10,699 nucleotides of DNA from assembly GCA_018296165.2 (NCBI GenBank), contig JACKQL020000303.1, forward strand, positions 1 through 10,699, in the 5' to 3' direction. Positions within the stretch are counted from its first letter, which is position 1, and each line of letters starts with the position of its first letter. Below the pieces are notes generated by a model. The model was given only the letters and a program-made list of their open reading frames with translations. It ran no database searches and had not been told where the DNA came from. The stretch comes from Termitomyces sp. T153 (taxonomy: Eukaryota; Basidiomycota; Agaricomycetes; Agaricales; Lyophyllaceae). Positions 1 to 7,440 of the stretch are shown piece by piece. A program made the translations under genes and the position numbers.

Positions 1-36
1 AATGTGGAGGTCTGTGCTTCAGTGGAAGCCATCAAG

Positions 37-51
37 TACATTCACAAGTAC
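37..51 (+). other. Rep catalytic two-tyrosine motif
   Basis: Codons 37-39 and 49-51 encode two tyrosines four residues apart in Y-I-H-K-Y, followed by IYKG. In Helitron Rep domains, two tyrosines in this Y-x3-Y spacing are the nucleophiles that cut and rejoin DNA strands, with a Lys between them. Both tyrosines survive here. The upstream HUH metal-binding motif would lie to the left of the window and cannot be checked. Confidence 0.7.
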
Positions 52-1134
52 ATCTACAAAGGCCATGATAGGACAACTTTGGAGATTGCTGGAGAGCAGA
101 TGGACCAGAGGGATGAAATCAAGGAACACTTGGATGCCAGATACATCTCTGCACCTGAGGCTTGCTGGCACATCTTTGAATTCAACATGCATGGAGAACA
201 TCCCCCTGTATATTGATTACCTGTGCATTTGGAGGGCCAACATGAAGTCTAGTTTCAAGATAATGAGCCTTTGGAGATGGTAGCTGCCAGGCCTAATGCA
301 AACAAGACTGCACTCACTGCTTGGTTTGAAGTCAATGCCAGATTCCCTAATAACAACACCACTTATCAGAGCTTTCCAACCAAGTTTGTCTATGAAGCTT
401 CCAAAAGGACCTGAAAGGAGAGGCAGAGAGGAACAGCTATTGGGAGGATGTACTTTACTTGACCTCAACAGGGCGAAAGGTTCTACCTTAGGATGCTCCT
501 GACAGTTGTGACCAATGCAACATCATGGGCTGATCTCAGGACAGTCAATGGCCACACTTATCCTACTTACAAGGAGGCATGCAAGGCCCTTGGTCTTCTA
601 GAAGATGATGCAGAATGGAGGCAGTGTCTTGCTGAAGCTGCTCCAATCCAATCAGGATCAGCTCTCAGACAGCTCTTTTGCACTATCCTATTTCACTGTG
701 CTCCTACCACTCCAGAAGCTCTATGGGATGAATTCAGGCACTCCATTTGTGATGATCTTTGACACAGATTGGAGAATATCCAGCAGTACAGGGACAGAGT
801 CTTTACTGATGAAGATGTTTATGACTATGGCCTTCATCTGATCAATGACAACCTGAAGAATTTTGGCAAGACTCTTCAAGACTTTCCAAACATGCCAGAA
901 CCCCAACAAGTTTGGAATGTGATTCTAGGCAAGTTGGACATTGTATGAATAGTTGACATTGATACTGATCAAAGAATTTCAGGAAATGGGCTTTTGCAAG
1001 AAGAAACAGATTATGATGTTGAGGAGTTGAAGAGAAGGGTGGATGAAAACAAGGCCAGGTTTAATGGTGAACAACTGGGAGCCTTCAATGAAGTTATGGA
1101 CTCTGTGGACAACAACTTGGGCAAGATGACATTC

Positions 1135-2361
1135 ATTCACAGTGCAGGTGGATGTGGCAAAACATTTGTCTGCAACACTTTGGCTTCTGCTGTTTGGTCC
1201 AATGGAGATGTGGCATTATGTGTAGCATCATCTGGGATTGCTGCCTTATTGCTGGAGGGTGGTAGAACTGCACATTCAAGGTTCAAAATCCCCATTCTTG
1301 CTCTGGAAACATCCATTGCCAATATCAAAAGAGGAACTCAGTTGTCTCAACTCTTACTCCAAACCAAAGTTGTCATCTGGGATGAAGTCCCAATGCAACA
1401 CAAAAATGCCATTGACTCTGTGGATCAAGGTTTCAGAGACATCCTGGAGAAGGATGTTCCTTTTGGTGGAGTGACTGTGGTGTTTGGAGGAGATTTTAGG
1501 CAAACTCTCCCAGTTATCCAATGAGGACTCAGGCAGCAGATGATTGCTGCTTCACTCAGAAGGGGAAGACTTTGGGATCAGATTCAAGTCCACTACTTGG
1601 TTCAAAACATGAGATTGGATCAGACTCCTGATAACATTGCTCATGCAGCTTGGTTATTGGATGTTGGTGCTGGAAAAAACCTTGGGCCTGGAGAAACAGT
1701 ACAACTTCCAGAAACCATGATCTGTGATGACAATTCTGTCACTGGATTGATCTCTTCTACTTATCCTCATATTGATCACCATCAAGATGATCAGTATTAT
1801 CTGGACTGTACCATCCTTTCTGGCAAGAACTCTGATGTAGAGGATATCAACTCTGAAGTTCTGCAGAAATGTCCAGGAGAAGAGAAAATCTTGCAGAGTG
1901 CAGACTCTATTATATCTGATGATGGGAATCCTAATGGCCTTGGATTGTATCCAATGGAATACCTCAACTCTCTTAGAGCCAGCAGTTTGCCCTTGGCTAA
2001 ATTGGCTCTGAAGATTGGTGTTCCTGTCATGCTGCTCAGGAATCTGGATACAACCAAAGGACTTTGCAATGGGACAAGAATGATTGTCACTCACATTAGC
2101 ACCAGAGTTCTCAGATGTAGGATCATCAGTGGAGATGCCAAGTTTGCAGGATCAATTGTTTTGATTCCAAGAATCAACATGGATGTCTCTGAAGAAGATT
2201 TGCCAATTCCATTGTGCAGGAGACAATTCCCAGTTTGATTGGCCTTTGCTATGACAATCAACAAGTCTCAGGGTCAATCAGTCAAGCATGTTGGATTGGA
2301 CCTTTGATCAGGAGTTTTTTCACATGGCCAACTTTATGTTGCACTCTCTCAGTGCACATCA
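1135..2361 (+). other. PIF1-like helicase core with motifs I-VI
   Basis: Motif I (Walker A) is SAGGCGKT with GKT at 1156-1164. Motif Ia is ASSGIAALLL. Motif II (Walker B) is IWDE with DE at 1381-1386. Motif III is GGDFRQ at 1486-1503. The LVQNMRLDQ stretch follows, motif V is KSQGQS at 2263-2280, and motif VI is YVALSQCTS with the key position at 2350-2352. The order and spacing are those of PIF1/Helitron 5'-to-3' helicases. Motif VI has Gln (CAG) where the family has the ATP-contacting Arg (ALSR), a G-to-A change that alone should abolish ATP hydrolysis. Three stops (1522, 2236, 2305) fall inside the core. Confidence 0.9.
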
Positions 2362-2453
2362 GGAGATTGTATCAAAGTCATCTTGGACCCAGAAAACACA
2401 TCAAGAAAGACTGCAAATATTGTCTATCAGGAAATCCTGAATGGTTTGCAAAT

Positions 2454-2510
2454 GTAAGTGTGACTTTTGTTGGATTCAAGCAACAAATTGCTAACTTCTA
2501 TGGACTTCAG
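2454..2510 (+). other. Candidate 57-nt intron, copy 1
   Basis: GTAAGT at 2454 is a consensus 5' splice site, TGCTAAC near 2489 matches the fungal branch site, and TTCAG ends at 2510. The length is typical of basidiomycete introns. The GT lies inside the last sense codon and stop of the helicase (ATG TAA), so splicing would replace the last Met by Ile-Thr before a new TAA. Splicing is inferred from consensus only. Confidence 0.5.
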
Positions 2511-2566
2511 CACCTAATGTCTATAGCTGGACCATGTAGTATAGATATTCTTAATGGTTTACAAAT

Positions 2567-2622
2567 GTAAGTGTGACAGTTCAAATAATTGCTTGGTTAG
2601 TACTAACTTTTATAATTTTCAG
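2567..2622 (+). other. Candidate 56-nt intron, copy 2
   Basis: This is the duplicate of the preceding intron-like unit: GTAAGT at 2567, a perfect TACTAAC branch-site match near 2600, and TTTTCAG ending at 2622. All three splice signals are kept although the sequence between them differs from copy 1. It lies beyond the helicase stop, so it has no coding role now. Confidence 0.45.
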
Positions 2623-2747
2623 CATCTCTAATATATACCAGTGGACATTGTAGTATTTTGTTAATAATGTAATATAGATACATGATTGGTTCATACATGA
2701 AATCTCCATGTATTGAATTGTAAGAGAAAAGCAACACTTGGTCAACA

Positions 2748-3027
2748 AAATACAAAGACCTAACTGAATGAAGTGAGGTTGGGTCTGGGACTTAGCATTG
2801 AGTTAGAGATACAAGGACCTGACTGAATGAAGTAAGGTTGGGTTTGGGACCTAGCATTGAGTTTGAAATACAAAGACCTAGCTGAACAAAGTGAGGTTGG
2901 GTCTGGGACTTAGCATTGAGTTGGAAATACAAAAACCTAACCAAACAAAGTGAGGTTGAGTCTGGGACTTAGCATTGAGTTAGAAATACAAGGACCTAAC
3001 CAAACAAAGTGAGGTTGGGTCTGGGAT
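2748..3027 (+). repeat. 59-bp minisatellite, about 4.7 copies
   Basis: The unit reads approximately ACCTAAC(T/C)GAA..AAGTGAGGTTGGGTCTGGGA followed by CTTAGCATTGAGTTAGAAATACAAGG. The equivalent C of the ACTGAA/ACCAAA block falls at 2764, 2823, 2882, 2941 and 3000, an exact 59-bp period with no indels. Copies differ mostly by transitions. The last copy stops after GGTCTGGGAT. No coding frame is evident. Confidence 0.9.
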
Positions 3028-3045
3028 GAAGCAAGAGCTACAGGC

Positions 3046-3062
3046 CCATGCCAAAGGCATGG
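3046..3062. other. Perfect 7-bp hairpin next to the minisatellite
   Basis: CCATGCC and GGCATGG are separated by AAA, giving a perfect inverted repeat about 20 bp after the tandem array ends. A compact GC-rich hairpin like this occurs near Helitron 3' ends, but no CTRR follows within about 12 nt, so I leave its role open. Confidence 0.45.
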
Positions 3063-3700
3063 ACTACAGCCCATCTATAGTATATGGGATGACTCCTGGG
3101 AAAGTGGCTGTGCACCTAATATGTGCAATGACTTTTGGATTGTGCTGATTCAAATTTGTCAGCTGCTGACCAATAACCTTCCTTTTTGGGTAACTTGGCT
3201 GTTTTTCACACTTTGAATAGGAAAAAAATGGCACAACAGACAACTTTTGTTGATAGCATGTGTACAATGAATCCATTGTTTTTTTGAGCTATAAAAACTT
3301 GATATTTCAGGCATTTTTTAGCCTTTTTCAAGCATCACTTATGTGAAATGTACTGTCTTTTAATGTGCCTCTTCAAGCAACACTTCTTATATTCCATGCC
3401 TGTATTTCTTATATTGAAAAAGTCCAAGACAATGAATTTTCATGATCAAAAATGGCCAAAGAAGTGGCATAAGACTCTTAGAAGCTTCTACCTATCCTTT
3501 AGAGAGGAGGATAGTTGCCCTGTGTATATCCCTAAGCAACCTATGGTTTCTGAAGGACTTTGAGAGGTTTATGATATATAGTATGTTTGGACTATAAATC
3601 TGGCTTGAAAATGATTGTTGATAGCCTCTAACTTGGAGTCATGTGGTACTAACATTGAATTGTAAAATCAAACAAAGTGAGGCTATACTTGGACTGGAGT

Positions 3701-4087
3701 GCTGATAGCTGTATGCTGGCTTTCTGATTTCCAGGTGTGCATTCAGACTTGAAAGTGTGTATTCTTATAACAGTAATCAGTTCTTATACTTAGAGTCAAC
3801 CTTATTCCTGATCATCTCCAACTTTTCCTGCTCTCAATGGATATCTGACTACATTATGACAGCCTCTGGAAAAGGATGGTGGGTTTCATGTATTATGCTA
3901 ATGGAACTATTGGTAAAGATAGCATTAAAGATTGCTTTGAGATGGAAAAAGCTTCAAAAGGCAGTATTTATATAGAATGTGTAAATTTGATAGTCCTCTG
4001 TTAAGGGCCTAGAACAGGAGGTTTTTTGCTCATTACTATGACATATATGTATGTTTGGATAGAATGGATTGCTGATAGCTGTATGCT
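3701..4087 (+). repeat. Dispersed repeat pair 370 bp apart
   Basis: GCTGATAGCTGTATGCT occurs exactly at 3701-3717 and again at 4071-4087. Similarity continues weakly on both sides (upstream TTGGA; downstream TGATTT and AGGTGT). The copies may be fragments of one older repeat family or of a degraded 370-bp duplication. They are the ends of the interval; the sequence between them is unrelated. Confidence 0.55.
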
Positions 4088-4454
4088 AGGTCCTGGTTTG
4101 ATTTGAAGGTGTATAATTTGTGATTAGATGATTGTATGGTCAGATATATTGAGTTGAAGAAAACAGATGTGTGATGTGTAATGAATCTTGATTAGATAGA
4201 GTATTGGAAAGGGATTTTCAGAATGAATCAAGTCAAATATACAATTGCTAAGTATGAGTACCACTTAGTTCCCTAATTTCTTTTTCTTTAGTATATTTTG
4301 ATGTCAAGAAATTGTCAAATATGCTCTTTGAAGTGTATGAGTAAAAAGAGGACAGAAGCTGGAGGAGACTTTGATTCATCAATGATTCTAAATTTTCAAG
4401 TATATTAAAGATGATCTATTGAATGATAATCACTTGCAAGAGTTGTGAATAGTG

Positions 4455-4487
4455 AAAACCTAACCAAGTGAAGTGAGGTTTGGTCTG
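4455..4487 (+). repeat. Isolated copy of the 59-bp repeat core
   Basis: AAAACCTAACCA followed by AAGTGAGGTTTGGTCTG matches the core of the 59-bp array (compare 2932-2964) with a few changes, about 1.4 kb away from it. Together with the match at 3669-3682, this shows the unit is dispersed and not only tandem. Confidence 0.65.
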
Positions 4488-4533
4488 TATTTGGGCATTA
4501 TAGTAAGAATAATGGAATACTCCAAAGGAAGGT

Positions 4534-4779
4534 TTACTTGACTGAGTGAAATATAATAGAAATTATAGTAAAGAGTTCCTTTACTGATATTGACAATGAC
4601 AGGACTATCAACACATTGATTTCAAAAAGAAAGGCCAAAGTCAGCATAGTAAAAGAGATGAGTGGAAAAGCTCCATTTGTCAGGGGACTTCCTTTTCCAA
4701 CCTCTGTGACTGGTTCCAGCACCTCTGCAGCTTGTTTGACATCTCTGGGGCTCTTTTCAGAACCCTGGAGTTCTCTGTA
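4534..4779 (-). other. Unassigned 81-codon open stretch
   Basis: On the minus strand the frame is open from 4779 (after a stop at 4780-4782) down to a stop at the 4534 end. It reads through KQAAEVLEPVTEVGKGSP and then a hydrophobic part rich in Leu, Ile and Phe (about residues 40-70). GC content is higher from about 4640 onward than in the AT-rich spacer to its left. I recognise no family, and there is no good start codon or promoter. A plus-strand frame (4616-4861, Ser-rich) overlaps it and looks no better. It may be a fragment of a decayed host gene or of an unknown repeat, or chance. Confidence 0.25.
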
Positions 4780-4905
4780 TTACCTCAGCAACCATTGCCC
4801 TGAGGTTAGGAGTAGCTCCAGTCACCTGTACAGTAGTTCCCATGCCTCTGCCACCTGCTGATGTGCTGCACCAAGCAGCAGGGATCCTTAGACTTGTTCT
4901 CTTCA

Positions 4906-4986
4906 GATTCCCCTCTGCTAGGTGATTAGTTACCAATTTGTATTGTTGTTTACTCCACTAATATACTTTGGATTCCCCTCTGCTAG
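4906..4986 (+). repeat. 16-bp direct repeat flanking 49 bp
   Basis: GATTCCCCTCTGCTAG is present exactly at 4906-4921 and 4971-4986. The 49 bp between are AT-rich and unrelated to the flanks. The first CpG for 4.5 kb follows at 4990-4991, so the second copy marks the change from CpG-free to CpG-containing DNA. It could be a small duplication, the footprint of an insertion, or part of the Gypsy element's 5' non-coding region. Confidence 0.8.
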
Positions 4987-5133
4987 CTGCGTGACTCCGA
5001 TCTGCCACACTGGAGGTTGCCCTTACAGCAGAACAAGTCTCCTAAAACTGGCCTGGAAGCCCTGCAGAGCTGCAAGGAACCTCCAAGCCACTATCTGCCA
5101 CTTCTCTGCCAGGATTAAGCATTACAGAGTTCT
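4987..5133 (+). other. Probable 5' leader of the Gypsy element
   Basis: About 150 bp between the 16-bp repeat and the gag start. It contains CpGs at 4990 and near 4998, as the element body does, while DNA to the left has none. A primer-binding site should lie in or just before this stretch, but I could not match one to a tRNA 3' end, and no LTR end (TG...CA) can be fixed without the 3' copy. Confidence 0.4.
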
Positions 5134-5487
5134 ATGTCTCAGCTTGCCAACCCAGACACACCCTCGGAGGCCCCAGCCCTGCAGGACAAAGCCTGGACTT
5201 GCCTGCTCCACCTAGAAACCCAGGTGCAATTAATGCAATCATCTCTCACCCACCACATGACTGAACTTTCTACCCTCTGTCAGACAATGGATCTCATCTC
5301 CCAATCCCTCCAGGCATTGCTAGAATGCCTAAGCCCTAACTCTGCCCCTCTCATGGCCAAGGAACCAACTCTGCCTGCTGTGGCCTCTGCTCTGGCAGCT
5401 CCAGTGACTCTGTGGCCACAGATCCCTTGCCCAGCACTGCCAGATGCATATGACAGTGCTTGTTCTGGTGGAGAGAGATTCCTACAG

Positions 5488-5607
5488 GAGCAACTGGGAG
5501 ATAAGATCTATAGTTTGATGTAAAGTAGAGAGTTTGGTTGTATAGTGGATGAGAGATGATTGTGTTAATTGCACCTGGATTTCTAGGTGTAGCATGCAGG
5601 TCCAGGC
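5488..5607 (+). other. 120-bp insertion inside gag
   Basis: Gag similarity breaks after ERFLQ (CAG 5485-5487) and resumes at CLTYIHL (TGC 5611). The family has only one residue between, so about 120 bp, a multiple of three, is extra. It is AT-richer than gag, has no CpG, and contains TAA 5521-5523. It includes a small inverted repeat (CACCT at 5572-5576, AGGTG at 5584-5588) and CAGG occurs at both edges, possibly a target duplication. Intron-like signals exist inside, but no GT-AG pair I tried restores the frame. Confidence 0.7.
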
Positions 5608-6258
5608 TTCTGCCTCACCTACATCCACCTCAGCAGGGATGCTTTTAACTCTGACATGCTGAAAATAGCCTGGGTGCTGTCACACATGAAGATTGGATGA
5701 GCCTCCACTTATGTGCTGTGAGTTTTCCACCACTCCGGAGGGGTGGGGAGTTTCCCAGACTGGGCCACCTTTGAGAAGGACTTGTGCACAGAGTTCTTTC
5801 TGTTGGACCCCACCAAGATGGCAGCACTGATGCTGTGCAACAGGGAGCAGTACAGACAAGGGAAGCATACTTTGGATGAGTACATTGACTCGTTCCAAGC
5901 CTTGGTCGAATAGGCTGCCTACTCCAACAGCCTCCAACTGTGCCTCACCTTCTGGGACAGCTTGCACCCTGCCTTGGTGGAACACATTGACAGCCTGGCA
6001 GAGGGTTGCCCTGACAATGAAAAGATTGTGTTGTGGTACAAGGTGGCCCAGGACCAATGGCAGCTCATGGAGATCCAGAGAGAGCTCCACCGCCCCCATT
6101 CCATGCTGTGCCCTGCTGTGGTCAGCAACTTCTGCCTCTCCATGCCTACTCACTCAGTGCCAGCTCTTGCTCCAGCTGCCCCTGCTGCTCGTCCCCTACT
6201 ACCAGGGATCCCCATGGATGAGGATGTGGCCTGTCAACTCTGCACAGCCCCGCTATTG

Positions 6259-6300
6259 TGTCAGAGATGCAAGAAGCCCAGGCACTTTGCATGGCACTGT
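6259..6300 (+). other. CCHC zinc knuckle of Gag nucleocapsid
   Basis: C-x2-C-x4-H-x4-C is intact: Cys 6259-6261, Cys 6268-6270, His 6283-6285, Cys 6298-6300 in CQRCKKPRHFAWHC. Such knuckles bind the element's RNA. The family Gly before the His and an Arg before the last His have become Arg and Trp, as expected from G-to-A and C-to-T change. Confidence 0.9.
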
Positions 6301-6420
6301 CCCTTGGGCCTGGAGGTATGCTACCTTTCCATGGTGGAGCAAGAGGAACTTCTCCTGCAGCTCCTGGCTGCAAAGGACACCACTAGAGCTCCACCGCTGG
6401 ATGATGTAGTACTGGGTTAG

Positions 6421-7440
6421 AGTAATACTGATAGTTCTGGGGCTTTCTTGAAGACTTAGGCAGTCTACTCCAATTCCACACTGATGTCTTGATAAATGCT
6501 TGAAGTTGAAGGGGTTTACTTCCAAAATATTTCTATTCTGAATGTAGAGGTGTTTCAACAAACTCCAGCCTAAGTGATTCACTCCCTGGGAACCACTGAG
6601 CCTTTGCCTATTAATTGCCTGTTTATTTGCTACTCTACTTGGGCTATTTATACCTCTTTCTACAGTGCACAGACCACCCCCTACATGTAACTTTTGGTTC
6701 CATACTTTCCAGCCCCTTATTCATAACTGTTATTCTAATTCCCCCTTTTGGCATGCCTGTTTCAGTGCCACAGGCCAGTTCCTGGTTCCATCATTCATCC
6801 TTTGCATTATTAGCCTCCATTTGCCCCATTTATCTCTCCCTCCTTTGTATTTCTTCCATTCATATTCTTCTCCATTCAGGTTCTTTCCCATTCAGGTTCT
6901 TCCATTCATCTGTCTCCTCCCATTCATTCCAATCATCTTCCTTTCCCTTCCCTTCATTTCATTCATCTTTCTTTATTCATTTCATATTCTTCCCCTTTCA
7001 GGTTCTTTCCCATTCAGGTTCTTCCATTCATCTTCCTTTCCCTTTCCTTCATTCCATTCATTTCATATTCTTCCATTCATCTTCCTTTCCCTTTCCTTCA
7101 TTCCATTCTTTCTCATTCATTCCCCCTTTACCTCCTTTCAGTCAACATTTCAATCTGGTTATTCTTAGATCAGATCTAGATCTTGCCAGGATTGATGCCA
7201 CTCAGGTGCTTTTGCCAGTCCCATGCTTCCCCTCCCATTACAGTGATTGGACTATTATTGAGTGTATAGTCTAGTATAGTCCTTGTCCTATCCTGTTCTG
7301 TATTTCTTCTGGTGTATTTAAAGGGATAATGTTGCTGGAACTTGTTTTACCAGGAGGCTTACAGTTTTCAGCCTTAATTAATGTTTTTTTTACTTCTGGT
7401 GTTTATTATGTTCCCAATGGTGTGACAACATCATATCAAT
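6421..7440. other. 1-kb non-coding spacer between gag and pol
   Basis: No Gag or Pol similarity is visible between the gag stop and the first recognisable pol codons near 7441. The frames open at 6615-7274 and 6665-7168 encode Phe/Ser/His-rich low-complexity products caused by C/T-rich DNA and are not genes. There is no CpG from 6396 to 7492, unlike the coding parts on either side. Other items are a 12-bp palindrome AGATCTAGATCT at 7172-7183, TATAGTC repeated at 7265 and 7275, and a TATA-like TATTTAAAGG near 7316. It may be an older nested insertion such as a solo LTR, or the family's normal spacer. Confidence 0.6.
6870..7110 (+). repeat. Pyrimidine-rich tandem repeats
   Basis: The plus strand is almost purely C and T with scattered A, built on CATTC, TTCC and CAGGTTCTT words. 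Two longer repeats stand out: TTCAGGTTCTTTCCCATTCA and its continuation occur at 6875-6910 and 6997-7032 (122-bp offset), and a 39-bp block starting CTTCCATTCATCTTCC is exact at 7021-7059 and 7070-7108 (49-bp offset). The strand bias makes this a polypurine/polypyrimidine tract. Confidence 0.85.

Larger units (their letters stand above)
1..2457 (+). pseudogene. Helitron Rep-helicase pseudogene (C-terminal part)
   Basis: This is the remnant of the protein that nicks and unwinds DNA during rolling-circle transposition. One frame (codons starting at 1, 4, 7 and so on) runs from the window edge to TAA 2455-2457. It begins inside the Rep domain (YIHKYIYKG), then shows the Helitron linker with GERFYLRMLLTVV (about 472-510), then a PIF1-like SF1B helicase with all main motifs from about 1135 to 2360. 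The tail reads [10 protein letters not shown]. Nine in-frame stops interrupt it: TGA at 214, 412, 460, 760, 946, 1522, 2236 and 2305, and TAG at 250. Several sit where the family has Arg, for example before LAFAMTINKSQGQS, fitting CGA to TGA. No frameshift is needed anywhere. The single CpG is at 474-475. The N-terminal Rep part is missing because the window starts there. Family assignment is sure; function is lost. Confidence 0.93.
1..2668 (+). mobile_element. Helitron rolling-circle transposon, 3' part, decayed
   Basis: The segment carries the end of a Rep-type nuclease domain joined to a PIF1-like helicase, the combination that defines autonomous Helitrons. The left end lies outside the window. 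The right end is not resolved: Helitrons normally finish with a short hairpin and CTRR, and I found no convincing pair after the helicase. The limit given is simply the end of the duplicated helicase 3' end. The element is inactive because of nine stops. Its class is confident; its boundaries are not. Confidence 0.85.
2431..2668 (+). repeat. 113-bp tandem duplication at the helicase 3' end
   Basis: Unit 1 starts near 2431 and unit 2 near 2544. Anchors repeat at a 113-bp offset: AATGGTTT(G/A)CAAATGTAAG (2440 and 2553), then GTGTGAC, then CTAAC, TTCAGCA, and a shared GGAC-to-GTAGTAT stretch at the end. The units have diverged by substitutions and small gaps. A further partial match (TTAATAATG, about 2660) hints at a broken third copy. 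Unit 1 begins in the last helicase codons, so the array duplicated the gene's 3' end with its intron-like segment. Confidence 0.75.
3063..4533. other. AT-rich CpG-free spacer without recognisable genes
   Basis: About 1.5 kb with stops in all frames and no recognisable protein similarity, tRNA or rRNA. It contains no CpG at all. The open stretches at 3348-3563 and 3757-3975 on the plus strand are short and look like chance. Present are a small inverted repeat (TGCAC/GTGCA, 3111-3127), an exact copy of the minisatellite core CAAACAAAGTGAGG at 3669-3682, and the two repeat pairs listed separately. Most likely old, mutated repeat DNA. Confidence 0.6.
5134..6420 (+). pseudogene. gag: Gag polyprotein pseudogene (Ty3/Gypsy)
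   Basis: Gag forms the particle that packages the element's RNA. The chosen start is ATG 5134 (MSQLANPDTPSEAP), where family similarity begins. The N-terminus has a coiled-coil-like stretch (LSTLCQTMDLISQSLQALLE), then a Pro/Ala-rich linker, then PDAYDSACSGGERFLQ. A 120-bp insertion follows at 5488-5607, after which the capsid-like region resumes in the same frame (CLTYIHL, WVLSHMK, DPTKMAALML, LDEYIDSFQALVE, WYKVAQDQWQLMEIQREL). Near the C-terminus is the zinc knuckle, then EQEELLLQLLAAKD and TAG 6418-6420. Interruptions are TAA 5521 inside the insertion, TGA 5698, TGA 5719 and TAG 5911. The two TGAs fit lost Arg codons and the TAG a lost Gln codon. Assignment is firm; product not functional. 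Confidence 0.9.

Noticed and set aside
943..982. Intron-like GTATGA...TTTCAG in the Helitron gene, covering the TGA at 946
   Set aside because: Removing 40 nt shifts the frame, whereas the unspliced frame continues correctly into YDVEEL and the helicase. The TGA is better explained as a point mutation.
1..2457. TGA read as a sense codon (alternative genetic code), since eight of nine stops are TGA
   Set aside because: A TAG is also present, the Gypsy part has all three stops, and the near-complete CpG loss explains CGA to TGA. TGA also falls at Arg positions in a way expected from mutation.
2748..3027. Minisatellite as a telomere-like array or G-quadruplex
   Set aside because: The ACCTAACC and GGTTGGGTCTGGG parts resemble telomeric words, but the 59-bp unit has no regular TTAGGG repeat and too few G runs per unit.
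2748..3027. CRISPR array
   Set aside because: The whole 59-bp unit repeats with no unique spacers, and the context is eukaryotic transposons.
3757..3975. 72-codon frame as a small gene
   Set aside because: No motif, no start context, and it lies in AT-rich mutated DNA; length is within chance.
5520..5599. Spliceosomal intron explaining the gag insertion (GTAAAG to TTCTAG or GCAG)
   Set aside because: Splicing 5520-5586 or 5520-5599 leaves 53 or 40 extra bases, neither of which restores the gag frame.
7172..7183. AGATCTAGATCT palindrome as a regulatory operator
   Set aside because: A lone 12-bp palindrome in low-complexity spacer DNA, without a promoter or gene to act on.
6615..7274. 219- and 167-codon open frames in the gag-pol spacer
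   Set aside because: They are Phe/Ser/His/Pro-rich products of low-complexity C/T DNA in two overlapping frames, with no family resemblance.
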